This document shows positions 1-8,948 of a DNA stretch of 64,000 nt, one piece after another. The stretch covers positions 310,001 to 374,000 of the forward strand of contig NZ_VDMR01000001.1 of NCBI RefSeq assembly GCF_006346315.1. Reading direction: 5' to 3'. A model generated the notes under the pieces. The model did not search any database and was not told the DNA's origin. It worked only from the letters and a program-made list of their open reading frames with translations. Within the stretch, counting starts at the first letter, position 1, and each line of letters begins with the position of its first letter. The position numbers and the translations under genes were made by a program. This DNA comes from Nocardioides litoris (lineage in GTDB: Bacteria; Actinomycetota; Actinomycetes; Propionibacteriales; Nocardioidaceae).

Positions 1-489
1 GCCCACCGCCGAGGGCGGCTGCCCTGGTTGGCCAGGGCGGGCTCCGACGTCGTGCTCGTCGGCGCTGCGGTCGCCTTCGCCCTGGCGTCGCTCGTGCTGC
101 GCGACGGCATGGGGGAGGCGGTCCTGCGGCCCTCGGTGCAGGCCTGGGTCGCGGCCGCGGTGGTGCTCTACGGCGCCCTGCCCGGTCGCGGCGAGGCCAG
201 CGTCGTGCGTTCGAGCTTCCACCGGGTCTGCGGCTGGCGTCCGGTCCAGGCCGTGGGCCTGGCCAGCTACAGCATCTACCTGGGGCACGGTCCGGCCATG
301 CACGTCGTGGACGCGATCGCCGGTGACCTGCCGGCTCCGGTGCCGTTCGTCCTGCTCGTGGTCGCCGGCACGGGCGTGGGCGTGGTCACCTACCACTTGG
401 TCGAGGTGCCCGCCCTGCGCCTCAAGCAGCGGTGGGCGCCGAGCCCGGCGACGGTCTCGTCGCCGACCCCGACGACCGCGCCGGGGTGA
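1..489 (+). CDS. Acyltransferase family 3 (OafA-like), C-terminal part
   Basis: The reading frame is open from the left edge of the window, so only the last 162 residues are present. It shows hydrophobic membrane segments and a late stretch (ASYSIYLGHGPAMHVV) typical of the last transmembrane helices of family 3 acyltransferases, which end in a short basic tail after a Val-Glu-x-Pro motif (here LVEVPALRLKQR). Family members transfer acetyl or other acyl groups to surface sugars at the membrane. It lies next to polysaccharide polymerase, flippase and transferase genes, so decoration of that glycan is the likely job. Its last 68 bases overlap the end of the convergent downstream gene. Confidence 0.75.
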   Translation, partial: AHRRGRLPWLARAGSDVVLVGAAVAFALASLVLRDGMGEAVLRPSVQAWVAAAVVLYGALPGRGEASVVRSSFHRVCGWRPVQAVGLASYSIYLGHGPAMHVVDAIAGDLPAPVPFVLLVVAGTGVGVVTYHLVEVPALRLKQRWAPSPATVSSPTPTTAPG

Positions 490-1816
490 CCGGCGCCAGC
501 GACGGGTCCTCGGGTGGCGCAGTCGTCCACCGAGGGGCGGCGACGGCGTGGGCGCACACGGAGAGCCCGAGCAGCAGCAGCGGCTCGGAGAGGAACGACC
601 CGGCGACGCTCTTCGTGATGACGAGCGATGTGACCACGACGGCGGCGCCGAGCGTCTCGACGCGCCGGGCCGCGCCCAGCACGAGGTAGCCCACGAGGGC
701 CGTGAACAGCAGGGTCCCGACCAGCCCCGTGCAGCTGAGCAGCATCGGCCACAGGCTGGAGGGCTTGTTGCTGCCCAGGCCGACCCCGACGCCGTGCACG
801 TCGAGGAAGAGCCGCAGGGAGAACTCGTCGGAGAAGGTCCGCTGGTCGAAGCTCCCGCTCTGCACCTTGTCGGTGAACAGGCCGGAGACGTAGCCGCCGA
901 TCGTGCCCCAGGACTGCAGCACCACGATGCCGCCCAGGCAGGTGGCGATGCTCGTGGTGGTCAGCCCGCGGCCGCTGCGCGAGGCGCGCACCACCACGAT
1001 CCCGGCGACGACGGCGAGCACGGCGAGTCCACCCACCAGGGCGGTGCCGGACCGGGCGAAGACGATGTTGACGGCCGAGCAGACGGCCAGCGCCACCCAG
1101 AGCGTGGGCACCCACGCCGCACCGTGGTCCGCGCGCCTGCGTCCGATGGTGAGCACGACGAGGCTCAGGGCGAAGGCGGCCGTGCCGTAGTGGGCCAGCG
1201 TCGACGGCTCCGTGAAGACCCCACGGAGGCGGTACTCGGTCGTCTCGACGTAGAGGTACTGGTCGGAGTCGGTGAGGCCGGTCGGGAAGGGCAGCCCGAC
1301 CTTGTCGTGGAGCAGCCGCCAGGTGCTCAGGGACATGCAGCCCAGCAGCCCCGGGAGGAACAGGGTGGTGCTGATCCGCTCGCGGGTCGCCAGGAAGCAG
1401 ATCACGACCACGCCGAGCCCGAGGTAGGCCGGCTGGGCGACGTTGGACCCGGTGTAGGCCAGCGGCAGGAGGCTCACCAGCCCGCCGGCCTCGTCACGGT
1501 TGTTGAGCACCGGGATCCCTGCGAAGAGTGCCGGGCCGGCGAGCGTCACGAGGACGACCCAGGTCACGAAGGCCACGAGCAGGCCGGCACCGGGCCAGGA
1601 GAAGAGCGCGACCCGCCCACGCGCCCAGTCCCAGGCCAGGAGCGCCGACAGCACGAGCGCGACGGTGAAGAACGGCGTCAGGGCAAGGCCGGGGAGGACG
1701 AAGGCAGCCGAGATCGGCAGCACGAGCGATGCCGACAGCAGCCACGGGAAGCGGCGTCGCCAGTCCTTCAGGCACAAGGCCACCGCGACGAGCGTCACGA
1801 GGCCGAGGGGAGTCAC
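422..1816 (-). CDS. Wzy/O-antigen ligase-like polytopic membrane protein
   Basis: The protein has 464 residues with about ten or more hydrophobic segments and a larger extracytoplasmic loop in the middle (YLYVETTEYRLRGVFTEPST), the layout of O-antigen polymerases and ligases. Such proteins polymerise or attach lipid-linked oligosaccharides at the outer face of the membrane. I chose the GTG at 1816 because a TACGAT hexamer stands exactly 6 nt upstream, the leaderless arrangement seen repeatedly in this window; an in-frame GTG at 1846 is the alternative. It is transcribed divergently from the flippase gene. Its Pro/Ser-rich C-terminal tail overlaps the end of the upstream acyltransferase gene on the other strand. 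Substrate unknown. Confidence 0.7.
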   Translation of the reverse strand: MTPLGLVTLVAVALCLKDWRRRFPWLLSASLVLPISAAFVLPGLALTPFFTVALVLSALLAWDWARGRVALFSWPGAGLLVAFVTWVVLVTLAGPALFAGIPVLNNRDEAGGLVSLLPLAYTGSNVAQPAYLGLGVVVICFLATRERISTTLFLPGLLGCMSLSTWRLLHDKVGLPFPTGLTDSDQYLYVETTEYRLRGVFTEPSTLAHYGTAAFALSLVVLTIGRRRADHGAAWVPTLWVALAVCSAVNIVFARSGTALVGGLAVLAVVAGIVVVRASRSGRGLTTTSIATCLGGIVVLQSWGTIGGYVSGLFTDKVQSGSFDQRTFSDEFSLRLFLDVHGVGVGLGSNKPSSLWPMLLSCTGLVGTLLFTALVGYLVLGAARRVETLGAAVVVTSLVITKSVAGSFLSEPLLLLGLSVCAHAVAAPRWTTAPPEDPSLAPVTPARSSGSATRPSPGSAPTAA

Positions 1817-1822
1817 CGCGGC

Positions 1823-1828
1823 ATCGTA
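1823..1828 (-). promoter_or_regulatory. -10 hexamer TACGAT, leaderless promoter
   Basis: TACGAT lies 6 nt before the GTG at 1816 on the minus strand, so transcription would start at or next to the start codon of the Wzy-like gene. Confidence 0.55.
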
Positions 1829-1912
1829 GAGGCGATCCGAGGACACCCCCCGGGGATCCGGTCTTTTCCGTGACCGCGGCACCCCGTCGCCGCTACGGTG
1901 GTCGGCGCTCCC

Positions 1913-3202
1913 ATGGACGTCACGCCCCCCACCCCGTCCACCGCCTCCGACCCTCCGGTCGCCCCCAGGGCCGACCGCGAGCACGCCGTGGCGGTCCCCG
2001 AGGTGCCCGAGGTGCCCCGCACGTCCGGTGGTCGGCGCAGCGCGGTGCTGCTGCAGGCCGTCGCCAGCATCAGCACCCTGCTGCAGATGGTCGTCTTCGC
2101 GATGCTGCTCGGCCGCCGCGACTTCGACGACTACTCGGTCTGGATCACCGTCACCGCCTTCCTGGTCGGCCTGGGCCAGGCGGTCGGCGTGGAGCGGGTG
2201 CTGGTCGGGCGCCGCACCTTCGCGCAGGGCCTGGCCGCGGCGCGGGTGCTCGGGCTGGCCGTGGCGCTGGCCCAGCTGGCGGTGGCCGTCGCGCTCGGCA
2301 ACCTGCCGCTCGCCCTGTGCTCGGTCGCGGTGCTGGCCTACGTCGGCTGGGACTTCGCCCGGTTCGCCAGCGACGTCGCCGACGCGGCGGCGTACCTCAA
2401 GCGGGACGTGGTCGTCCTGGTCCTGCAGGTCGCCGTGGTGGCGGGGCTGTCGCTCGGCGACCTCGACCGCAGCTGGCTGCCGCTGGCGTGGTGGGGCGTG
2501 GGCGCGGTGCTGTGGACCTGGTTCACCGTCACCCTCGGGTGGGCCCGCGCCGGCACCGGGTCCGGGCTGCGATCGCTGTGGGAGGACCGCCGCGAGGCCG
2601 CGCCGCTGCTGCTCGACGCCGCCCTGGCCGGGGTGCCGCTGGTGGTCGCGCTGGCGCTCGCCCGGGCCCAGGGGAGTGCCGGCGACGCCTCGGAGGCGCG
2701 CCTGGCGCTGACGCTGCTCGGTCCCGTCACCGTGCTCGGCCTCGCGGCGCGCCGCCTGGTCTACCGCCGCGCCTCGTCGGGCCGCCTCGACCAGCGGGGC
2801 AAGGTCGTCTTCGCCGTCGCGGTGCTCGTCGTGCTCACCACCTGTGCGGTGCTGCTCGCGCTGACCCGCACCCCGCTCTACGGGTGGGTGCTGCCGGGGT
2901 TCGTCGGCCTGTCCTGGGCCGCGGTCCTCGGATTCGCCACCAACCACGGCTCGCTCATGGCGGTGATGCTCCCGGCGGCGTACCTGCGTGCGGAGGGGCG
3001 CTCGACCGCGGTCGGCGTCGCCCGCCTCGTCGCGACCCTGGCCGGGCTCGGGACGGCGGTCCTCCTCATGCCCGTCGACAGCCCGGCCGACGTCGCCTGG
3101 TCCGTCGCGGCCGGCTCGCTGGCCTACATGGCCCTGATGTGGGTGCTCCTGCTGGCGCGTCCCCGACCGACCGCGGCCGGGCCGACGACGTCCATCGGCT
3201 GA
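1913..3202 (+). CDS. Polysaccharide flippase-like (Wzx/MATE-type) membrane protein
   Basis: This 429-residue protein has a soluble Pro-rich N-terminus of about 40 residues followed by roughly 12 hydrophobic segments, beginning with LLQAVASISTLLQMVVFAML. The pattern fits polysaccharide-export flippases (Wzx/MATE-like), which move lipid-linked sugar units across the cytoplasmic membrane. It stands head to head with the polymerase-like gene, and the two are a natural flippase/polymerase pair. The ATG at 1913 is preferred; a GTG at 1898 is in frame but overlaps the TACGGT element at 1895-1900. No catalytic motif is expected in this family, so the call rests on topology and neighbours. Confidence 0.65.
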   Translation: MDVTPPTPSTASDPPVAPRADREHAVAVPEVPEVPRTSGGRRSAVLLQAVASISTLLQMVVFAMLLGRRDFDDYSVWITVTAFLVGLGQAVGVERVLVGRRTFAQGLAAARVLGLAVALAQLAVAVALGNLPLALCSVAVLAYVGWDFARFASDVADAAAYLKRDVVVLVLQVAVVAGLSLGDLDRSWLPLAWWGVGAVLWTWFTVTLGWARAGTGSGLRSLWEDRREAAPLLLDAALAGVPLVVALALARAQGSAGDASEARLALTLLGPVTVLGLAARRLVYRRASSGRLDQRGKVVFAVAVLVVLTTCAVLLALTRTPLYGWVLPGFVGLSWAAVLGFATNHGSLMAVMLPAAYLRAEGRSTAVGVARLVATLAGLGTAVLLMPVDSPADVAWSVAAGSLAYMALMWVLLLARPRPTAAGPTTSIG

Positions 3203-3336
3203 ACACCTCCCCAGGGATCGCCGTCTGCCCTACCATTCGGTAACCCACGGTCGATCGGGCGACCCCTCCCTGTCCCTCTTCCACCCAGCCTCGCCCTCCC
3301 TCTCCCCACCCCCCACGCACCGCCGCAGGAGCCGCC

Positions 3337-4473
3337 ATGACGCGCGGAGTTCTGGTCACCGGTGGAGCCGGCTTCATCGGCTCCGCCCTCGTTCGACACC
3401 TCGTCGAGCGGGGGGACCACGTGACCGTCCTCGACAACCTCTCGCCCCAGGTCCACGGACCCGGTTCAGGTCGGGAGGACGAGACCGCATGCCTGCGGGA
3501 GCTCGTCCACCTGGTCGAGGGCGACGTCCGCCACCGCCCCGACTGGGACCGCGCGTACGACGGCCAGGACGTCGTCGTCCACCTCGCGGCCGAGACCGGC
3601 ACCGGCCAGTCGATGTACGAGGTGGCTCGCTACAGCGAGGTCAACGTCACCGGCACCGCGCACCTGCTCGACCTGCTGGCCAACAGCGAGCACCAGGTCT
3701 CGCGGGTCGTGGTCGCCTCGTCCCGGGCGATCTACGGCGAGGGTCGCTACGTCGACGCCGACGGCGCCGTGCACCACCCGACCGGCCGCAGCCGCGCCGC
3801 GCTCGAGCAGGGCCGGTTCGAGCCGGAGGGGCCCGACGGCCGGCCCCTGACCGCCACCGCGACCGACGAGGACGCCCGCACCAGCCCCACCTCGGTGTAC
3901 GGCGTCACCAAGGCCACCCAGGAGCAGCTGGTGCTCGTGGGCTGCGCGGCCCTGGGCATCGACGCGACCGCGCTGCGCTACCAGAACGTCTACGGCCCCG
4001 GTCAGTCGCTGACCAACCCCTACACCGGCATCCTGTCGATCTTCACCTCGCTCGTGCGCCGCGGCGAGCACATCAACGTCTTCGAGGACGGCCTGGAGTC
4101 GCGCGACTTCGTCTACATCGACGACGTCGTCGAGGCGACCGCCCGCGCCGTGCACACCGACCTGCCCGGCCAGCGGGTCTACAACGTCGGGACCGGCGTG
4201 CCGGTCTCGGTCCTCGAGGTGGTCGAGTCCCTCGGCACCCTCCTCGGTCGCGCCCCGGCGTACGACGTCACGGGCACGTTCCGCGCCGGCGACATCCGCC
4301 ACAACTGGGCCGACACGGCCCGGCTGCAGGCCGACCTCGGCCTGGTCCCGGGCACCGGGCTGCGCCAGGGCATGGAGCACCTGCTGGCCTGGGCGACGCA
4401 GTTCGAGCCCGCACCCCCCACCCGCTACCGCGACTCGCTGGCCGAGCTGCGCGACCGGAAGCTGATGGCATGA
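3337..4473 (+). CDS. NAD-dependent nucleotide-sugar epimerase (extended SDR)
   Basis: The protein has 378 residues. It begins with a Rossmann dinucleotide motif (TGGAGFIGS) and has the SDR catalytic Tyr-x-x-x-Lys as YGVTK. The segments ALRYQNVYGPGQS, NPYTGILSIF and ESRDFVYIDDV are typical of extended SDRs acting on dTDP- or UDP-sugars, and the NPYTGIL stretch recalls dTDP-L-rhamnose 4-epimerase-like enzymes; the exact substrate cannot be fixed from sequence alone. A CAGGAG ribosome-binding site lies just before the ATG. The gene starts an operon: the next gene begins at the ATGA overlapping its stop codon. It probably supplies an activated sugar to the glycosyltransferases that follow. Confidence 0.85.
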   Translation: MTRGVLVTGGAGFIGSALVRHLVERGDHVTVLDNLSPQVHGPGSGREDETACLRELVHLVEGDVRHRPDWDRAYDGQDVVVHLAAETGTGQSMYEVARYSEVNVTGTAHLLDLLANSEHQVSRVVVASSRAIYGEGRYVDADGAVHHPTGRSRAALEQGRFEPEGPDGRPLTATATDEDARTSPTSVYGVTKATQEQLVLVGCAALGIDATALRYQNVYGPGQSLTNPYTGILSIFTSLVRRGEHINVFEDGLESRDFVYIDDVVEATARAVHTDLPGQRVYNVGTGVPVSVLEVVESLGTLLGRAPAYDVTGTFRAGDIRHNWADTARLQADLGLVPGTGLRQGMEHLLAWATQFEPAPPTRYRDSLAELRDRKLMA

Positions 4474-5492
4474 GCACCGACCTGCCGGGCGAGGCCCTGG
4501 TCGTCACCCCGAGCTTCTTCGGCTACGAGCGGAGCATCGCCGCCGAGCTGGAGAGCCTCGGCCACCGGGTGACCCTGCTCGACGAGCGCCCCGACAACAC
4601 CTCCTACACCAAGGCGGCGGCCCGGGTCGCGCCGTCGCTCATCGCCGCCCGCCTGCGCCGCCACTACCGCGACGCGGCGGCCACGCTGGCCGGCCGGCGT
4701 CTCTCGCTCGTCGTGGTCGTCAAGGCCGAGGTGGTGCCGGTGTGGTTCCTCGACCACCTGCGCCGCACCAACCCCGGCTGCGTGTTCGTCTTCTACGCCT
4801 TCGACTCCTTCGCCAACGCCCCGCGCGGCGAGCGCCTGCTCGACCGGTTCGACCACGCCTTCAGCTTCGACCGCGACGACGTGGCCCGCGTGCCGGGCCT
4901 GCGCTACAAGCCGTTGTTCTCCGCGCGCGAGTTCGTCCCGGGCGCGCCGCTCGAGCACCGGCCCGTCGACCTCGCCTTCGTCGGGACCCTGCACTCCGGC
5001 CGCTACGACGTCTGCCGCCAGCTCGCGCCGGCCGGCGAGGTCAACGACTTCTTCTTCTACTCCCCCGCCCGGTGGAACCACTCGCTCAACCGGCTCCGCG
5101 ACCCCGGCGTGCGGGCCATCCCGGTCGCCGACGTGTCCTACACCAAGCGGACCCGCGCCGACGTCGCCGAGGCGTTCGCCTCGGCGCGCGCCGTCATCGA
5201 CGTGCAGCGCACCGGCCAGTCGGGGCTGACGATGCGCACCTTCGAGGTGCTCGCCACCGGCGCCAAGCTCGTCACCACCAACGCCAGCATCACCGCCGAG
5301 CCCTTCCACGACCCGCGCTGGGTGCACGTGCTCCCCGAGGACCGCGCGGCCTGGGACGTCGAGGCGCTGCGGCGCTTCGTCGAGGACCCGACGCCGGTCC
5401 CGGCCGACCTGATGGCGCCGTACTCGATCCGGTCGTGGGTCCGCGAGTTCTCCGACCTGGTCTCGGGTCGGGCGCTCGACGTCGCGTCGTGA
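4470..5492 (+). CDS. CgeB-like glycosyltransferase
   Basis: The start codon overlaps the stop of the epimerase gene (ATGA), indicating translational coupling. The 340-residue product resembles CgeB/spore-maturation-type GT-B glycosyltransferases: an N-terminal Rossmann-like half (ALVVTPSFFGYERSIAAEL), then SFDRDDVAR, a DLAFVGTLHSGRYD segment and the C-terminal TMRTFEVLATGAKLVTTN motif, which in this family forms part of the nucleotide-sugar site. Predicted to be cytoplasmic or membrane-associated and to add a sugar to the lipid-linked glycan of this cluster. Donor and acceptor are unknown. Confidence 0.75.
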   Translation: MSTDLPGEALVVTPSFFGYERSIAAELESLGHRVTLLDERPDNTSYTKAAARVAPSLIAARLRRHYRDAAATLAGRRLSLVVVVKAEVVPVWFLDHLRRTNPGCVFVFYAFDSFANAPRGERLLDRFDHAFSFDRDDVARVPGLRYKPLFSAREFVPGAPLEHRPVDLAFVGTLHSGRYDVCRQLAPAGEVNDFFFYSPARWNHSLNRLRDPGVRAIPVADVSYTKRTRADVAEAFASARAVIDVQRTGQSGLTMRTFEVLATGAKLVTTNASITAEPFHDPRWVHVLPEDRAAWDVEALRRFVEDPTPVPADLMAPYSIRSWVREFSDLVSGRALDVAS

Positions 5493-5499
5493 GCCGCCG

Positions 5500-6573
5500 G
5501 TGAGGGTCGTCGTCGACGCACTCGGGGCGCCGGCAGCGTCCGGCGGCATGCGGTCCTACGTCGAGGAGCTGGTCGTGGCCTGGCGCCAGGCCTTCCCGGA
5601 CGACGAGCTGCTCCTGCTCGGCTACGACTACCTGCGCGAGCTCGAGGGACCCGGCGTCGAGGCCCGGGTCGGGCCGGAGGGCGCCTGGGCACGGGCCTGG
5701 GGGCAGTGGGTCGGCGCCGGCCGCGCCGCCCGCCGCTGGGGGGCCGACGCGCTGGTCTCCTCCAGCAGCGTGGTGAGCCCGCTCTTCCCGCGCGCCCGGC
5801 GGGTCGCCGTCGTCCACGACTGGCGGCACCGGGTCAGCCCCGGTGAGTTCGGCCGGGGCCAGCGGCTCTACCGCCGCACGTGGCGGTGGTCGCTGCAGCA
5901 CGCCGGGACCGTCGTGGCCATCTCGGACAAGACCCTGCGCGAGACCCGCGCCTTCGCCCCGCGCGCCCGGGCCGTGCTGGTCCGCAGCGGCCGCGACCAG
6001 GCCCGTCGCTGGCCCCACGCCGAGCGCCCGGGCACGGCCGACGGGAAGCCGGTCGTGGTGACCTTCGGCCACTTCCCCAACAAGCGGCCCGAGCTCGTCG
6101 TGGACGCCGTGGCCCGGCTCGGCACGCCGGTCCGGCTCGTCGTCCTGGGCGCCCGGGGCGCGTACGCCGACGAGCTGGCCGCCCGGGCGCGCGCGGCCGG
6201 GCTCGACGGCGTCGAGCTGCCCGGCTTCGTCGACGCCGCGACCTACCAGGCGCTCGTGGCCACCAGTGACGTCGTCGTGCTGGCCTCCTCCGACGAGGGG
6301 TTCGGCCTGCCCGTGGCCGAGGCCGGCTGGTTCGGCGTCCCGTGCGTCGTCACCGACGACGGGGGACTGCCCGAGATCCACGGCGACCGGGTCCTGGTCG
6401 CCGCCCCCGACGCGACGGCCCTCGCCGAGCGGGTCGCCGAGGCGCTCCGCACCGGGCGGCGACCTGGCCCGTCGACCGAGGTCGAGACCTGGTCGGCCAC
6501 CGTCCAGGGCATCCGGGCGGCGCTCGCGGGCGACCGGGCGGGACTGGCCGAGGCGGCGGGAGGGCCACGGTGA
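5500..6573 (+). CDS. Glycosyltransferase family 4
   Basis: This 357-residue GT-B transferase has the glycine-rich acceptor loop near the N-terminus (APAASGGMRSYVEEL), a mid-protein segment VVTFGHFPNKRPELVVDAV marking the start of the donor-binding half, and the family 4 motif SSDEGFGLPVAEAGWFGVPCV, whose first Glu contacts the nucleotide sugar. It starts at a GTG 7 nt after the CgeB-like gene and ends overlapping the next acyltransferase gene (GTGA), so the three are co-translated. The protein probably extends the surface glycan; no substrate can be assigned. Confidence 0.85.
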   Translation: MRVVVDALGAPAASGGMRSYVEELVVAWRQAFPDDELLLLGYDYLRELEGPGVEARVGPEGAWARAWGQWVGAGRAARRWGADALVSSSSVVSPLFPRARRVAVVHDWRHRVSPGEFGRGQRLYRRTWRWSLQHAGTVVAISDKTLRETRAFAPRARAVLVRSGRDQARRWPHAERPGTADGKPVVVTFGHFPNKRPELVVDAVARLGTPVRLVVLGARGAYADELAARARAAGLDGVELPGFVDAATYQALVATSDVVVLASSDEGFGLPVAEAGWFGVPCVVTDDGGLPEIHGDRVLVAAPDATALAERVAEALRTGRRPGPSTEVETWSATVQGIRAALAGDRAGLAEAAGGPR

Positions 6574-7667
6574 GCAGCACGACCGCGCCCACCCTCGCCG
6601 AGGCCTTCGACAGCCGACGCAACGTCCTCAACGCGCTGCGGCTCGTGCTCGCCGCCATGGTCGTCGTCAAGCACGCCCACGTCGTCATCACCGGCTCGCT
6701 GGACACCTCGCTGGCCCTCGGCCAGGTCTCGGGTGCGCTGCCGGTCGACGGCTTCTTCGCCCTCTCCGGGTTCCTCATCACCGGCAGCTGGCTGGCGCGG
6801 CCCGACGTCCGCGGCTTCCTGCTGGCCCGGGCCGCGCGGATCTTCCCCGCGTTCTGGGTCTGCCTCGTCATGACGGTGTGCTTCTTCGCGCCCCTCGCCC
6901 GCCTCGTCGCCACCGGCGAGCCCGGCGTGGGCTTCGGGGTGGGGGACGGGCTGCGCTACGTGCTGGGCAACAGCACGCTGGTCATGGTCGACAACAGCAT
7001 CGGCGGCACGCCGACCGAGCCGCCGTACCCCGCGGAGTGGAACGCCTCCCTGTGGACGCTGAAGTGGGAGTTCCTCTGCTACCTCGGGCTGATGGTGCTG
7101 GGCCTGACGGGCGTGCTCGCGCGGCGCCGGGCGGTGCTCGGCCTCCTCGGCCTGGCCTGGGTCTCCCACCTCGCCACGCAGCTGACCTACGGCGCGCTGC
7201 CCGGGATCGTCGACGACGCCACCCGGTTCTTCCTCATGTACATGACCGGCGTCGCCCTCCACGTCTTCGCCGACCGCGTGCGCGTGACCCGGGTGCGGGC
7301 CTTCGCCGCCGTGGCCGGGGCGCTGCTGCTGGCCTGCGTCGTGCCCGGCTACCGGCTGCTCGGGGCGCCGCTGGTGGCCTACGGCCTCGTCGGCGTGGGC
7401 GTGCTGTTCACGACCGCCTGGCTGCGGCTGCGCAACGACGTGTCCTACGGCGTCTACATCTACGGCTTCCCCGTCGAGCAGGTGCTCGCCCACAGCGAGC
7501 GCGCCCGCGACCTCGGGCTGTGGTGGTTCTCCGCCGTGGCGCTGGTCCTGACGCTGCCGTTCGCGGTCGCCAGCTGGTTCCTCGTGGAGAGGCCCGTGCA
7601 CCGGTGGGCCGCCCGCCGGCGGGCGCGGGTCGTCCGCGACCGGCTGCCCGCGGCCGCGCCGTCGTGA
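6570..7667 (+). CDS. Acyltransferase family 3 (OafA-like) membrane protein
   Basis: The GTG start overlaps the preceding stop. The 365-residue protein has about ten membrane segments and the family hallmarks: a basic N-terminal region with N-x-L-x-x-L-R (RNVLNALRLVLAAMVVVKHA, where His supplies the catalytic residue in this family) followed by VDGFFALSGFLITGSW and an Arg in the next segment (LARAARIFPAFWVCL). Such proteins O-acylate surface polysaccharides using cytoplasmic acyl-CoA. Together with the truncated gene at the left edge, this is the second such enzyme in the cluster, suggesting a multiply acylated glycan. Its stop overlaps the start of the CDP-glycerol transferase-like gene. Confidence 0.85.
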   Translation: MSSTTAPTLAEAFDSRRNVLNALRLVLAAMVVVKHAHVVITGSLDTSLALGQVSGALPVDGFFALSGFLITGSWLARPDVRGFLLARAARIFPAFWVCLVMTVCFFAPLARLVATGEPGVGFGVGDGLRYVLGNSTLVMVDNSIGGTPTEPPYPAEWNASLWTLKWEFLCYLGLMVLGLTGVLARRRAVLGLLGLAWVSHLATQLTYGALPGIVDDATRFFLMYMTGVALHVFADRVRVTRVRAFAAVAGALLLACVVPGYRLLGAPLVAYGLVGVGVLFTTAWLRLRNDVSYGVYIYGFPVEQVLAHSERARDLGLWWFSAVALVLTLPFAVASWFLVERPVHRWAARRRARVVRDRLPAAAPS

Positions 7668-8878
7668 GGCGGTGGTTGACGGCGGTCCTGCTGCCGACCC
7701 TGCTGCGCGCGCTGCGCCTCGTCCTGCCCACCCGACCCGTGGCGTACGTCGTCAGCGGCTCGCCGATGGAGGGCAACGCGCTCGAGGTCGTGCGGGCCCT
7801 GGAGGCCCGGTGGGCCGGCGAGCTGCGCTGGGCGGGCGGCCCCTCGGCGGCGTACTGCCGCGCGCAGGGGCTGGAACGGGTGGAGCCGGTCGGGAGGTAC
7901 GCGCGGCGCGGCCTGGGGGCCTGGCTCACCGCCGAGGTCGTGCTGCTCACCCACGGCGCCTACGGCCTGCCGCGGCGGGTGCCGCGCAAGGTGACGGTCA
8001 ACCTGTGGCACGGGTCGGGCATGAAGGCGATGGCCCGCTCGCTCCTGCCCGACCGGGCGCTGGGCGGGCCGGCGTACGACCTGCTGGTGACGGGGGCGCG
8101 GGTGTGGGGCGACTACTACGCCGACCTGTGCGACCTGCGGCCCGAGGAGGTGGTGGCGTGCGGCAACCCGCGCATCGACGCGTTCACCCGGCCGGCGACG
8201 GGGGAGCGGCTGGCGGCGCTGGGGGTGGCGGGGCCGTTCGTGGTGTGGATGCCGACGTTCCGCACCTCGACCGGGCACCGCGCGGGCGCGGGGTGGTCGG
8301 ACGCGGGCGACCCCGCCGCGAGCACCGCGCTGCTGGCGCAGGTCGCCGCGGATGTGGCGCGGGCGTGCGCGGCGCGCGGGGTGGCGCTGGTGCTCAAGCC
8401 GCACCCGCTCGACGCCGACCGGCCGGCCGTGCCGGGGGCCGTGGTGGTGACCGACGCGGCGCTCGAGGCCGCGGGCGTGTCGCTCTACCAGCTGCTCGGC
8501 GCGGCCCGCGGGCTGCTCACCGACGCCTCGAGCGTGTGGACCGACTTCCTCGTGCGCGACCGGCCGATCGGGTTCGTCTTCCCCGACGCCGAGGCCTACC
8601 GCGCGGGGCGCGGCGTGCACCCGGCCGACGTCATGGAGTGGCTGCCCGGGCCGCTCGTGCACGACGCCGCGGCGATCGCGCGCTGGCTCGACGACGTGCT
8701 GGCCGCCGGGGACGCCGACGCCGCGGTGCGCCGCCGGGCCGCGGAGCGCTGCGGGCTCGTCGTGCCCGACGGGTCGGCGGCCGACGCCCTGCTCGACCGG
8801 CTCGCCGCAGACCACCCGCGCCTGGCCCGGTCGATCCGGCCGACCCGGTCGCCCCGGCCCCAGGGCCGGGCCGTCTAG
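7664..8878 (+). CDS. CDP-glycerol glycerophosphotransferase-family protein
   Basis: This 404-residue protein resembles TagB/TagF-type transferases, which move glycerol phosphate (or a related polyol phosphate) from a CDP donor to a membrane-bound acceptor. Visible family motifs are NLWHGSGMKAM (His acts as base in TagF), ACGNPRIDAF, PFVVWMPTFRTS, a LKPHP segment and LLTDASSVWTDFLV, all in the usual order. The N-terminus (RRWLTAVLLPTLLRALRL) is amphipathic and could attach to the membrane. It is the last gene of the glycan operon, with GTGA overlap to the acyltransferase, so the polymer may carry polyol-phosphate groups. Whether it polymerises or adds a single unit is unclear. Confidence 0.85.
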   Translation: MRRWLTAVLLPTLLRALRLVLPTRPVAYVVSGSPMEGNALEVVRALEARWAGELRWAGGPSAAYCRAQGLERVEPVGRYARRGLGAWLTAEVVLLTHGAYGLPRRVPRKVTVNLWHGSGMKAMARSLLPDRALGGPAYDLLVTGARVWGDYYADLCDLRPEEVVACGNPRIDAFTRPATGERLAALGVAGPFVVWMPTFRTSTGHRAGAGWSDAGDPAASTALLAQVAADVARACAARGVALVLKPHPLDADRPAVPGAVVVTDAALEAAGVSLYQLLGAARGLLTDASSVWTDFLVRDRPIGFVFPDAEAYRAGRGVHPADVMEWLPGPLVHDAAAIARWLDDVLAAGDADAAVRRRAAERCGLVVPDGSAADALLDRLAADHPRLARSIRPTRSPRPQGRAV

Positions 8879-8936
8879 TCACATCGGGTCACACGGCGCC
8901 GACCGAAGGTGCCTGTCGCCGGGCGCCTGGTGGGCG

Positions 8937-8942
8937 CACACT
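8937..8942 (+). promoter_or_regulatory. -10-like CACACT before small ORF
   Basis: CACACT lies 6 nt upstream of the ATG at 8949. It deviates from TANNNT at the first base, but the spacing equals that of the better leaderless promoters here. Confidence 0.35.
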
Positions 8943-8948
8943 GGACCC

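Noticed and set aside
422..2947. Minus-strand frame extending the Wzy-like protein upstream to 2947
   Set aside because: The extra 377 residues are low-complexity Arg/Gly/Gln sequence antisense to the flippase gene; the leaderless promoter at 1823 fixes the real start.
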